Assembly (NCBI RefSeq): GCF_963678635.1
Contig: NC_087062.1
Coordinates: forward strand, 53,020,473-53,084,472
Direction of reading: 5' to 3'
Length of the DNA: 64,000 nucleotides
From: Symsagittifera roscoffensis
Taxonomy: Eukaryota; Xenacoelomorpha; Acoela; Convolutidae
The number at the start of each line of letters is the position of its first letter. The stretch's first letter is position 1. The notes beneath the pieces are model-generated. The model saw only the letters and a list, made by a program, of their open reading frames with translations. It was not told the origin of the DNA and made no database searches. A program made the translations under genes and the position numbers. Shown here in pieces: positions 46,049 to 56,543 of this stretch.

Positions 46049-46053
46049 AAAAA

Positions 46054-47440
46054 CTAAACATTTTTAGCAACTGTTCCGAGTTTGTCAATTTGAACATTTG
46101 ATAGTCTTTCTGCCAAGACTATCACTTCCGTTACTTGCTCCAAGGGAAACTGGAAAAACATTTCTAATCTCAAGCTTTCTCCACTAATTTCTGAATAATG
46201 CAACTGTTCAGCTGCATCCTCTAGTGAAGTCAAGTCAAAAAATAGAAAATAGTGATTTTGAAAACCTTCTATAGGAAGAGCTGAGAAATTTTCGATAAAC
46301 TGCATTGCTTTCATTGTTTTAACATAAGGACGACAGAAGGAGAAGTTGTATCTAATGAAAAAATTGCTCTTCCAACCCGAATAATTCTCAGCTCTCTCAA
46401 ATGAAATTGCTGATAGCTGAAAGGATTTTCATGAAAAGATCCCGCAACAGCTGAATTTGTATTCATTGCAACAGCTATTCTTCTTATTGGGGTGTTATTG
46501 AAAGTATTTTTTTGTATGAATTAGTTTTGACGAGATGGAATGATAAAGGTTCTTGCTACAGTTTCCATGTAATTGAATTGAGCAGATTCTCTTTCCAGAT
46601 TTCATTGCAAGTTTTGATGATTAGGTTCAGCAACTAAAATTCTTCTAGTAAACAGCGAACAATCAGCAATTTTCAGACTGACATTTGGATTATCAGATAG
46701 CTTGTAAAAATTAAGTCTAGCTCGAATAAGTTTAATTCGAACTTTGGTATTTGGTAGCAAAAGTTTTTCGCAAGTTAACAAAATCAATGGCGAGCCTCCC
46801 ATAGAGTGAAAAAGATTTAAAAAAACTAAGATAAATGACATACACGCATTTAGGTATTCAAACAACAAATTCCCATACACAAGCCTTATGTACTGGACTA
46901 AAAGTTATTTCTGTTCCTAAGGAATTTGCTCTATCAGTGAACGAATGCATATCAAACACACCAGGAAATTCTTCAAAACTGTATCCATGACAAGCAAGTA
47001 TTCCTTTATTACTCACAGCTGACGAGTTGATTTTGTTCGATATTTGTGGCTGATGAGGATATAATCCATTGGCATTGTAAATCATTGTATTGTTAAAATA
47101 AACACCACAGTTGGAGAATAGAGAATGTAGTAGATTGTTTACATAAGTTAAGTAAGTTTGTGGTTCCTCATCTGAATCTTCCTCCGATTTTGCTTTATGT
47201 TCTGCTTTTTCTTTTTCGAAAGCATCAAATAATCTTCCTTTGAATAGTTGAAGCTCTAAGCTAAGATGGGTATCACGCATATCCAAGTAGAGATTACGAT
47301 CCGTTTCGAATTCAAATTCAATACTGCTTTCATCCAGAGAAGTACTGGGGAATACTTCTTGTGTAAGATGACATAATTGTTTCTTAAAACTGGGATTTTA
47401 TCAAAAATCCCCAATGAAGAATTTGTAAAAGTTCCCTACC
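46054..47440 (-). pseudogene. Major capsid protein remnant (double jelly-roll), Polinton B
   Basis: Forms the capsid shell. Blocks in minus-strand order: SLGIFDKIPVLRNNY, IEFEFETDRNLYLDMRDTHL, VNNLLHSLFSNCGVYFNNTM, ACHGYSFEEFPGVFDMHSF, LYGRLAIDFVN, KLLLPNTKVRIKLIRARLNF, PIRRIAVAMNTNSAVAGSFH, FHLRELRII, and the C-terminus FFDLTSLEDAAEQLHY to VAKNV. Lesions: frameshifts near 47350, 46780 and 46330, stops near 46860, 46600 and 46525, and an extra roughly 70-bp segment at 46840-46905 resembling 45795-45865. The capsid family assignment is secure; it is not expressible intact. Confidence 0.85.
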
Positions 47441-47465
47441 AAAAATGACTTTGGTTTACCTCATT

Positions 47466-47837
47466 TTATGTTGTCAAAAATTTCTTTGCGAGAGTGACCG
47501 TTTTTCGATCTGTTTTTTTTTGAGAAATGGATCTGGTTCCACCAGTTCTATGTTTGTATTTCTTTTTTCCACCTCCCAATTGTTTCCCAACTGTTTTTGT
47601 TCCCACATCTTTTGCATATGTTTTGAGTTTTTTACGTCCACTAACAACTTCCCCAATCTCTGGAGCAGCAATTTCAAACAAATCTGCCCCAATTCTTTTC
47701 GCAGCTGGGACTATATATTTTTTAAAAAAGGGGATTGCAGTTCTCCCAAGATTTTGTGCAAGAACTCCAAAACCTTTTTCAGGCTGTCTTGCATGTCCTC
47801 AAAAAATAGGGAAATCAGCTGAATTTTGAGCAACCAT
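47466..47837 (-). pseudogene. Basic core-like protein with one TGA, Polinton B
   Basis: ATG 47837 opens MVAQNSADFPIF, then TGA, then GHARQPEKGFGVLAQNLGR in the same frame. It continues FFKKYIVPAAKRIGADLFEI and a Lys-rich end with KQLGGGKKKYKHR, to a stop at 47466. About 123 codons with this single lesion. The identical TGA occurs in copy C. The basic tail suggests DNA condensation in the virion (inference). Confidence 0.68.
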
Positions 47838-47839
47838 TT

Positions 47840-48666
47840 CGTTATTTGATTATTCGAAACCTTGCGGAACAAGAGAACATTTCGAGTGATTCCTACGGAC
47901 ACAAAAGGAAATTTTTCGCCAGTACTATCTCTTAGTTCTATCTTGATACTATGGGAAGAATTTTTCAACAGCTTTTCAAACTGTAAATTTGTAAAGGATT
48001 GATAATTCATGTACTGTCCTGTAGAAATTATATCTCCACTCTTCACTTTGGAGATAAATGGAATACAACGCAATAAGGGAGTTTTGTATCACCGACTATG
48101 TTATAACCTATATTATCACTATATATCATTAGGGAGTGTATTCTCATAATGTCGTAAGATTACTGAGGATAATGTGGACCTTTTTCTTTCATTATAACCC
48201 CTGTTTGATTTTGTTCTAAATTGCAACCAAAAATGTGGCTAAAATCAGCGCTCTGATTTATAAACACTGATTGATTCTCAGGTAAATGAACAGCAACCTT
48301 TTGTGTAATTTTATCTACTGATACATAGATTCCGTTATATTCAAAAACTTGAGCACCTAGATGTTCTCGAGTTTTGTTGTTCATGGCTACAACTATATCA
48401 ACAATACTTGGATAAAATCCTGGTTCAATGTTCATCGGTACAAACTTTCTTTTCTCCTCAGAACTTTCTCTACCATCTACTAATGTAAACTTTCCCTCTG
48501 TAACATTTTGGTACCAGGAAGGGTATGATATTTCTGAAATAGCAACCTCCCATTTTCCTTTCAAATGAACTTGTTGGGGTAGAAAGTTTTTAAAAGAACT
48601 AAGACTATTATTCAGATAACAATTAAATGAAGCGTTGGAAACCAACTCAATAGTGAAATAATACAT
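47840..48666 (-). pseudogene. Penton-like minor capsid protein, Polinton B
   Basis: The first 168 codons are intact (48666-48160): MYYFTIELVSNASFNCYLNN, WEVAISEISYPSWY, a beta-rich middle, then TAA after GPHYPQ. In the same frame YDIMRIHSLMIYSDNIGYNI continues, then after a shift near 48075 LRCIPFISKVKSGDII and SGQ-like beta strands to VSVGITRNVLLFRKVS. Two lesions only. The single jelly-roll penton assignment is by family pattern and gene order. Confidence 0.72.
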
Positions 48667-48714
48667 GACAACTGATCGATAGAATATTAGTTTAAATAAA
48701 TGATTTACCTTTAA

Positions 48715-49667
48715 TCAGAACATTTTCTCAGCTCTTTTATTATAAAACTTTCCCAGAATTTCCTCATTTTTGTCGAGATCTTTGATGATGTATATAAATG
48801 AATTCTTTGTAGATATTGCCAAAATTTCAAAAATTTCATTTGGAAATTGTGGTTTGTATCCTTTTCGGTACGGAATATCATTCCTTGAAACTCTCACTTT
48901 GTCTCCAACTTTGAGTTTTAGTTTCTTATACCTTGTTAGAGGTTTATTGTACAGAATTGAGAGGAAATCAGTATTCTTGACATCTCTAGGTGATTTCCCA
49001 ATAGATCTATTGATGCGAAAATTCCTTGAAGACACAAATTTCGGCATTTTGTTAATTTTTCACCATGATCTTCTATGTAGCGGTAAATAATGTGTTTTAA
49101 TGATTGTCTGGCTCTTTCTGCAAATGCAGCTTTTGCTTCACTCATTGTCGAGTAAACTTCAATGTTTTTTTCCTAGCAAAATTTTTTAAAAGTTCCGCCA
49201 TATTCTGTTCTTTTATCAACCCAAAGTTTTTCAGCAGTATTTTTTCGAGAACTCTTTTTTTTGAAAGCCTGTAAAGTGTCTTTGGCATACTTGTTTTTCA
49301 TTGTTTGAACTCTGACAAATCGCAAAAAAACATCAACAGCAACCAATAAATTTTTGACTCCATTGTTTTGACTCGCTAGTATGTCCACAAATGCCAAGTC
49401 CATACACCAGATTTAATTGATATATTTTGAAAACGCTTGAAGCCTTCGGAAACGTCTGATTGGTGGACCCAATTTTCTATACGATGTCTTGGTTTGTAAA
49501 AATCGTTTTACCTTCTTTTTTGACAACCCGCTTGCTTTACTCAAGTTTCGCACAGAACCGTACGCAGCTCTAACCCTAGAAAACAATCTGTTCAGACTTA
49601 CCTTTTCAGATTTTGAAAGGGATCCAAGTTCCTCTGTCTTTCGTTTTGGCATTCTTGTTGATAACAA
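48715..49667 (-). pseudogene. DDE integrase, most complete copy in Polinton B
   Basis: N-terminal helix-turn-helix-like part MLSTRMPKRKTEELGSLSKS (49667-49413), TAA, then IWCMDLAFVDIL (first Asp), WVDKRTEYGG (second Asp), TAG after KKFC at about 49173, AAFAERARQSL (Glu), a frameshift near 49050, and a C-terminal SH3-like part from MPKFVSSRNFRINRSIGKSP to the stop at 48715. About 317 codons. The TAA before the first Asp is present in every copy seen in B and C. Confidence 0.85.
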
Positions 49668-52560
49668 GCTTAGGTGGATTTTGAGTTGCTTCCAAAATGG
49701 TAAAGTAAATAGCTTTTGTGTCTCGATTATCTAATATGATATTTTCTAACTGACTTAGTATAATTCTAGGAGAATTCAAAGTTAAATCAGTAAGGTGCTT
49801 ATTGTTGCTCGTTTTCAACTTTGCTGATATCTTTGATGATGTATATAAATGAATTCTTTGTAGATATTGCCAAAATTTCAAAAATTTCATCTGGAAATTG
49901 TGGTTTGTATCCTTTTCGGAACGGAATATCATTCCTTGAAACTCATTTTTTTGAAAGCCTGTAAAGTTTCTTTGGCATACTTATTTTTCAATGTTTGAAC
50001 TCTGACAAATCGCGAAAAAACATCAACAGCAACCAATAAATTTTTGACTCCATTGTTTTGACTCGCTAGTATGTCCACAAATGCCAAGTCCATACACCAG
50101 ATTTAATTGATATATTTTGAAAACGCTTGAAGCCTTCGGAAACGTTTGATTGGTGGACCAAATTTTCTATACGATGTCTTGGTTTGTAAAAATCGTTTTA
50201 CCTTCTTTTTTGACAACCCGCTTGCTTTACTCAAGTTTCGCACAGAACCGTACGCAGCTTTAACCCTAGAAAATAATCTGCTCAGACTTACTTTTTCAGA
50301 TTTTGAAAGGCATCCAAATTCCTCTGTCTTTCGCTTTGGCATTTTTGTTGATAACAAGTTTAGGTGGATTTTGAGTTGCTTCCAAAATTGTAAAGTGAAT
50401 AGCTTTTGTGTCTCGATTATCTAATATGATATTTTCTAACTGACTTAGTATAATTCTAGGAGAATTCAAAATTAAATCAGTAAGGTGTTTTCTGTTGCTC
50501 GTTTTCAACTTTGCTGATATCTTTGATGATGTATATAAATGAATTCTTTGTAGATATTGCCAGAATTTCAAAAATTTCATCTGGAAATTGTGGTTTGTAT
50601 CCTTTTCGGAACGGAATATCATTCCGTGAAACCCATTTTTTTGAAAGCCTGTAAAGTGTCTTTGGCATACTTATTTTTCATTGTTTGAACTCTGACAAAT
50701 CGCAAAAAAACATCAACAGCAACCAATAAATTTTTGACTCCATTGTTCTGACTCGCTAGTATGTCCACAAATGCCAAGTCCATACACCAAATTTAATTGA
50801 TATAGTTTGAAAACGCTTGAAGCCTTCGGAAACGTCTGATTGGTGGACCAAATTTTCTATACGATGTCTTGGTTTGTAAAAATCGTTCTATCTTCTTTTT
50901 TGACAACCCGCTTGCTTTACTCAAGTTTCGCACAGAACCGTACGCAGCTTTAACCCTAGAAAATAATCTGCTCAGACTTACTTTTTCAGATTTTGAAAGG
51001 GATCCAAATTCCTCTGTCTTTCGCTTTGGCATTTTTGTTGATAACAAGTTTAGGTGGATTTTGAGTTGCTTCCAAAATTGTAAAGTGAATAGCTTTTGTG
51101 TCTCGATTATCTAATATGATATTTTCTAACTGACTTAGTATAATTCTAGGAGAATTCAAAATTAAATCAGTAAGGTGTTTTCTGTTGCTCGTTTTCAACT
51201 TTGCTGATATCTTTGATGATGTATATAAATGAATTCTTTGTAGATATTGCCAGAATTTCAAAAATTTCATCTGGAAATTGTGGTTTGTATCCTTTTCGGA
51301 ACGGAATATCCTTCCTTGAAACTCATTTTTTTGAAAGCCTGTAAAGTGTCTTTGGCATACTTATTTTTCATTGTTTGAACTCTGACAAATCGCAAAAAAA
51401 CATCAACAGCAACCAATAAATTTTTGACTCCATTGTTCTGACTCGCTAGTATGTCCACAAATGCCAAGTCCATACACCAAATTTAATTGATATAGTTTGA
51501 AAACGCTTGAAGCCTTCGGAAACGTCTGATTGGTGGACCAAATTTTCTATACGATGTCTTGGTTTGTAAAAATCGTTCTATCTTCTTTTTTGACAACCCG
51601 CTTGCTTTACTCAAGTTTCGCACAGAACCGTACGCAGCTTTAACCCTAGAAAATAATCTGCTCAGACTTACTTTTTCAGATTTTGAAAGGGATCCAAATT
51701 CCTCTGTCTTTCGCTTTGGCATTTTTGTTGATAACAAGTTTAGGTGGATTTTGAGTTGCTTCCAAAATTGTAAAGTGAATAGCTTTTGTGTCTCGATTAT
51801 CTAATATGATATTTTCTAACTGACTTAGTATAATTCTAGGAGAATTCAAAATTAAATCAGTAAGGTGTTTTCTGTTGCTCGTTTTCAACTTTGCTGATAT
51901 CTTTGATGATGTATATAAATGAATTCTTTGTAGATATTGCCAGAATTTCAAAAATTTCATCTGGAAATTGTGGTTTGTATCCTTTTCGGAACGGAATATC
52001 ATTCCTTGAAACTCATTTTTTGAAAGCCTGTAAAGTGTCTTTGGCATACTTATTTTTCATTGTTTGAACTCTGACAAATCGCGAAAAAACATCAACAGCA
52101 ACCAATAAATTTTTGACTCCATTGTTCTGACTCGCTAGTATGTCCACAAATGCCAAGTCCATACACCAAATTTAATTGATATAGTTTGAAAACGCTTGAA
52201 GCCTTCGGAAACGTCTGATTGGTGGACCAAATTTTCTATACGATGTCTTGGTTTGTAAAAATCGTTCTATCTTCTTTTTTGACAACCCACTTGCTTTACT
52301 CAAGTTTCGCACAGAACCGTACGCAGCTTTAACCCTAGAAAATAATCTGCTCAGACTTACTTTTTCAGATTTTGAAAGGGATCCAAGTTCCTCTGTCTTT
52401 CGCTTTGGCATTTTTGTTGATAACAAGTTTAGGTGGATTTTGAGTTGCTTCCAAAATGGTAAAGTAAATAGTTTTTGTGTCTCGATTATCTAATATGATA
52501 TTTTCTAACTGACTTAGTATAATTCTAGGAGAATTCAAAATTAAATCAGTAAGGTGCTTA
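49340..52560 (-). repeat. 690-bp tandem array inside the FVLIP-integrase region, Polinton B
   Basis: Five copies of the integrase N-terminal frame end at 49413, 50103, 50793, 51483 and 52172 (spacing 690, 690, 690, 689). Each internal unit reads, on the minus strand: 3' part of the FVLIP ORF, integrase N-terminus, TAA, about 50 residues from MDLAFVDIL, then a jump to the integrase C-terminal piece containing RKGYKPQFPDEIFEIL, then FVLIP sequence again. The unit is thus an internally deleted fragment amplified head to tail, with about 98-99% identity between units. Confidence 0.93.
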
Positions 52561-52721
52561 TTGTTGCTCGTTTTCAACTTTGCATTTACAGCACTGTAAA
52601 ATGAATCAAAATCTTTTGGAACAATCTCCTCTTTTTCTTGCTTTTCTTCCATTTTGGTTTTTTTTGGAAGTGTACTTTGTGATTGATAAATCGAGTAAGG
52701 AATTAGAACAAACTGATACAT
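52365..52721 (-). CDS. FVLIP ORF, intact copy, Polinton B
   Basis: 118 residues: MYQFVLIPYSIYQ, a Lys/Glu-rich stretch (MEEKQEKEEIVPKDFDSFYS), then a helical part containing LTDLILNSPRIILSQLENII and ILEATQNPPKL. Its 3' end overlaps the integrase start at 52426 in another frame, suggesting coupled expression. Polinton A has a broken ORF with the same opening motif at the same place. Function unknown. Confidence 0.6.
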   Translation of the reverse strand: MYQFVLIPYSIYQSQSTLPKKTKMEEKQEKEEIVPKDFDSFYSAVNAKLKTSNNKHLTDLILNSPRIILSQLENIILDNRDTKTIYFTILEATQNPPKLVINKNAKAKDRGTWIPFKI

Positions 52722-52787
52722 ACTATGTCAATCGCTTAATGACAAAAAGAGTGATAACAGATATCAATTGTTAGCCTTTTGGCGAGC

Positions 52788-53667
52788 TCAAAATAGTTCT
52801 CCTTTTATGCAGTGACGTTCTTCTTCGTGTGAGTTTTGATTTTCTTTTCGATATTTTAATACGTCTTTTTTTCGAAGATCCCTTAGCTTGCCTCGTAGCA
52901 AGTTTACTAGACATTCGCTGAGGAATTGAATGAAATTTTTGGACAATGGAAGATGAATTGTTTTTGAAGTTTTTGGGAAAATGTTTGAAATATTGGGAGT
53001 ATAGAGACGTATTGTATGCTCATCGTCCAAAAACTTTGTCTCTATTCCAGCTGGTAAGTAAAATTTTGATGGAACTGAACCACTGTTTGTGCAATATCTT
53101 AGCGAATCAACTGTTTTTGGTATTAAATCAATGAGTAAACATGCATAAGGAGTAGATGTTGCATCTTGATGCCACTCTTTCAATTGTGATCCTAGACCTA
53201 GTAGTTGACTTAATGTATTGATTTGTAAAAGAACCCTCGGCGACTTGAACGAGACTATGTGTGTATTGTTTAACTCTACATCTCTTCCTAATTTGCTTTG
53301 ATGAAATAAATTGTGTTTGACGTATATTGTATTCAGTCCCCTGTGGCTCCCAGCAGTGGCAGTTTTTACAAATTTCCTCACAAGAAATTTCCTCACAAGA
53401 ATCATCAATTATAAGCAAATACTTAGTTCCGTTATTGGGAAGGTTTGCAATCTAGTCAAAATCTACTCCTTGAATAAATTTAAGGCTTTTTCTTTGCATT
53501 TGACTATAGAGAGGTTGATAATGTCGATAAAAATGAAAAATTTTGTCGAATGCTGGTTAAAAAGTATCAATTTTGAACCAATCAAAAATAAGATGAGATT
53601 TTCCAGATCCACTTGGTCCAGTTAGGGAAATAAAAATTCGTTCATTGTTAGATATTATTTTATTCAT
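52788..53667 (-). pseudogene. FtsK/HerA-type packaging ATPase, Polinton B
   Basis: DNA-packaging motor. From ATG 53667: Walker A GPSGSGKS at residues 17-24, TAA in IDTF*PAFD, TAG in GVDFD*IANL, Walker B YLLIIDDSCEE, a +1 shift at a duplicated CTTGTGAGGAAATT (53370-53405), then FVKTATAGSHRGLNTIYVKH, HIVSFKSPR, ATSTPYACLLIDL and CTNSGSVPSKFYLPAG. The tail is Lys/Arg-rich. The start overlaps the 3' end of the small membrane protein gene by 4 bp. Confidence 0.86.
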
Positions 53668-53921
53668 AGCATTGGAGAAGGTAGAATATAACCGACTGTA
53701 CTTGATAAGATAGCTACCCAAACAGTTGTTTCATCACATGTTGTGGATAACATAATTCGAACGATTGCACATACAAAAACTATTAAAAAAAACTGGCACA
53801 AAAAAACTAAAAGAGATCCATTACATGTACGTCCAAACAATTCCCATGATTTTCGTTCATGATTCTCCTCATCAAAAACAAAATTTCCTAAATTTAAGTG
53901 CTTGTCACATTCATCTCCCAT
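53664..53921 (-). CDS. Small membrane protein, Polinton B
   Basis: 85 residues, intact: acidic N-terminus (FVFDEENHERKSWELF), one membrane segment (SLLVFLCQFFLIVFVCAIVR), then CDETTVWVAILSSTVGYILP. It matches the Polinton A protein in layout and in the Cys-x-Glu-Thr and YxLPxP motifs. Placed just before the ATPase in both elements. Function unknown. Confidence 0.62.
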   Translation of the reverse strand: MGDECDKHLNLGNFVFDEENHERKSWELFGRTCNGSLLVFLCQFFLIVFVCAIVRIMLSTTCDETTVWVAILSSTVGYILPSPML

Positions 53922-53997
53922 CTCACTTTTGGAATGAAAAAATTGATAATGATTAAAATTTAAATTTCAAAAACACGATAATACAAAATTATTTAGA

Positions 53998-54402
53998 TTA
54001 TTTACAATTTATTAAAAAAACATCGAGTCCATGTTCCGTATGCAAAAGCTTTTCTTTCTGCACAGTGAAGAGTATTTGCATGATGAAATGAGTAGTTGCT
54101 ACACCTCCAATCATATTATTCATCTTTGAAACAAAATGTGAACTTTTGGGCATGCGTAGTCATCCAAGTTTGTAACCTTTTTTTCCAAAATTTCTGACAG
54201 AATTTTACATTTTTCATAACCTTTTGCAAAAAACTCCGTTTCTGGAGCTTTCATTTTTTTCAATATTTTTCAAGCTCAGTTTATTTTTCATGGCCACTGT
54301 TCCAACAGATTCCATGAAGATGCTTCGTACACCAAGCTGACTGAGATGTAGTCTGCTTGAACTTTTTGAGAGGAAGAAAGGAATATCCCACAGTTTGTCC
54401 AT
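53998..54402 (-). pseudogene. Unrecognised Polinton B gene with frameshifts
   Basis: It begins MDKLWDIPFFLSKSSSRLHL, includes GVRSIFMESVGTVAMKNKL, shifts frame near 54225, continues KGYEKCKILSEILEKKVTNL, shifts again near 54130, and ends at TAA 53998-54000 with HTEHGLDVF. About 130 codons. No domain recognised; same strand and spacing as neighbouring genes. Confidence 0.5.
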
Positions 54403-54529
54403 TTTTTATAAACTCCTAACTCTTTCACTATTTTGTTTTCAATACACTCAAAATCCAAACAACTAGACTCATGATGTTAACTGTTTTCGCTGACGTTTTT
54501 GGTTAAAATGACTAACAATCGAATAATGC

Positions 54530-54916
54530 TTATACTGATGAAGCAAAAATTTCAATATATAAACAGAAGAACAATCCAGTCACGTGAAGAAGAAAACAAG
54601 AACTTGGAAATGTAGGTAAAACATAACAATAACCAGGTCCCTTATAAGTAGTATTCTTCACAGATCCAGCTGCATCATGTAAAATAGCATGAAGTCTGAA
54701 CAATTTTTGAATTTCCAAAAAGTAATCGATACAGGAATTTCCGTATCCAATTAGTCTTCCAAAAGTAAATTTTTGGTCCATTTCTTTTAAATTTATGTCC
54801 GGGTCCAAAACAATACAGGTACAAAGAAACAAAATTTTTCTTTTTGTATTTGATGAGAAATCTTGCTTAATAATCTCGAAAACTCTTAGAATTTCATTCA
54901 ATTTCTGTACGTTCAT
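54530..54916 (-). CDS. Unrecognised Polinton B gene, 128 residues
   Basis: Intact frame. It contains VFEIIKQDFSSNTKRKILFL, KFTFGRLIGYGNSCIDYFLE and LHAILHDAAGSVKNTTYKGP, then a hydrophobic C-terminus (FLLHVTGLFFCLYIEIF). Its ATG lies inside the end of the upstream gene (overlap 23 bp), typical of compact viral gene blocks. No domain recognised. Confidence 0.5.
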   Translation of the reverse strand: MNVQKLNEILRVFEIIKQDFSSNTKRKILFLCTCIVLDPDINLKEMDQKFTFGRLIGYGNSCIDYFLEIQKLFRLHAILHDAAGSVKNTTYKGPGYCYVLPTFPSSCFLLHVTGLFFCLYIEIFASSV

Positions 54917-55211
54917 TTTCTACAGTGCATTCGTCAATAATGATGCAAGATTTTTTGAAGGTCTCTACATAACCTAGTAATGAAGGAAGCATATCGAGTA
55001 ATTTATCATATTCTTCTCTTTGTAGTTGTAAAGATTGATTAATTTTCCATTGATTTCCATTTCTACGATATTCTACAAGTTCTATTTTGTTGGTATCGGA
55101 TCTGTATCCTATGTGCATTTTTCTTTCACCTTTATGCAGAATCCACTCAAAATGAGAAATTTGTGATTCTGTATCCAAATCTTGCACTTTTGGTAAATTT
55201 TGAGATTCCAA
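54894..55211 (-). CDS. PC4-like single-strand-binding protein candidate, Polinton B
   Basis: 105 residues, intact. The core ILHKGERKMHIGYRSDTNKI, RRNGNQWKINQSLQL then EEYDKLLDMLPSLL resembles the curved beta-sheet plus helix of the PC4/p15 coactivator fold (strands with alternating hydrophobics, then a helix beginning after LQL). Such proteins bind single-stranded DNA. The assignment is by pattern only. Confidence 0.45.
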   Translation of the reverse strand: MESQNLPKVQDLDTESQISHFEWILHKGERKMHIGYRSDTNKIELVEYRRNGNQWKINQSLQLQREEYDKLLDMLPSLLGYVETFKKSCIIIDECTVENERTEIE

Positions 55212-55398
55212 AACTGTTAAAGAAAATTTTTGGGACTTTTCTTGAAAGACGATTTGAAAAGTCCCAATTTATTTTGAAGCTTTGAAATAAGATTTCTGGA
55301 AAAACCAATGTTCCAACTCATACTGCGCAGCTCAAAGAAATTTCAAAAAATGATTCAAGAAGATGAACATTTGAATTACATTACTATAATAACATCAC

Positions 55399-55892
55399 TC
55401 AACAAAATTTTTGAACATTACAGTTCTCAACAAACATAAAATCTCCCAAGACTAGGGCGAGATCTTTGAATTCGTTCAAAGAATAATTGAGATAGGCAAC
55501 TTGCTTCAAGACTTTGTTCTCCTTTGCAGTGAAGAGTCGAATCTGAATGTAGGGTGGCTTGTTCACACTGTACTTCTTGATTGTGACACACCCCTTCTCT
55601 TCTTGTTTGTTGCTATGTCATACACCGCATGACAGTTCGCAAGTTCCTGCTCCATGGTTGAGTCTTTGTCAGAATAGGGTTTCAATACAGGAACGAGTCC
55701 AAGATTTTCTGCTGCGTGAATAACAGTATTCAGTATTGCTGATATTCTTTCCCCTTCTTTTTCACCAAGATAGACTGGCTGGGTCTTTTCGATTTGTCCC
55801 GATTCATTTTTCTTTAGCAATTGGAAGCAAGGTTCAAAGTAAATTTTTCCGTTGTAGGGTTTTTGGGTCCAAGAAAATCTCCCAATTCTTTT
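55399..55892 (-). pseudogene. Unrecognised Polinton B early-type gene, one frameshift
   Basis: It is open from 55892 (KRIGRFSWTQKPYNGKIYFE) through GEKEGERISAILNTVIHAAE and ELANCHAVYDIATNKK, shifts near 55584, then TIKKYSVNKPPYIQIRLFTA and AYLNYSLNEFKDLALVLGDF to TGA 55399-55401. The last part (strands, then a helix) could also be PC4-like. No ATG found at the 5' end; it may be truncated by TAA 55893-55895. Confidence 0.5.
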
Positions 55893-56123
55893 TTAGCTCT
55901 TAGCAAATTCAATATAGTTGGGAGGGATATCTTTTCGTGAACACCTTTTTGACTTGAGACTCAGAGCCAACTGATTAGTAGTAGATATTTCAAAATCATG
56001 ATATTTGTAAATTTATAGAAATTAGGAAACGTAGATGACTCACTGTACATTCCAAATAAGGTATCATTACCTTATATGGAATAATGATTAGGTGATGATC
56101 CAAATATGGACATTGCGTAGGTG

Positions 56124-56312
56124 ATGGAACTACTTTATAAGCAATTCAAAGTAGATAAAAATCATTTTCAACAAGTAATCGGTGATGGCATCTGCTATGT
56201 GTCAAACATATCCCACTTTTTATTCGGACGACAATGCAAAATCTCTTTTTATCTCTGTCCCAGAAAACTTTTAAGAAAAATTTATTGTCGCCCAAGACTA
56301 CTGTGTATCTAA
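56124..56312 (+). pseudogene. OTU-like cysteine protease fragment (tentative), opposite strand
   Basis: The plus-strand frame contains VIGDGICYVSNISHFLFGRQ, which fits the OTU active-site pattern D-G-x-C followed by I-S-x-x-L-x-G. The frame stops soon after and the catalytic His was not located. Divergent to the other Polinton B genes. It could be a broken OTU deubiquitinase of the element, or chance. Confidence 0.4.
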
Positions 56313-56543
56313 CCATTCATCATTCTGCCCAGTGAAAAATTGCAAATTTCGTATTAATTTAGTATTAATCGGATCATCGCTCGATCAGATTTTGCAAGGA
56401 TTAGATAAATATCATTTCACTCATCAAATTGTTGACTTTTCAAAAGTATGTTGACTTTTCATACTTAAAATCAAAAGTATATTTTACACAAATACAGATT
56501 TTATTCCAATATTATTTCATCAAGAGGCGAAGTTTTCAATCAA

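Noticed and set aside
47445..47829. Plus-strand frames of 100-125 codons opposite the core-like protein (also at 59852-60236)
   Set aside because: They are antisense shadows of the Polinton core-like and penton genes, present only because those frames are conserved in duplicate.
49489..52493. Repeated plus-strand 81-92-codon frames in the array
   Set aside because: Antisense shadows of the integrase N-terminus, repeated because the unit is repeated.
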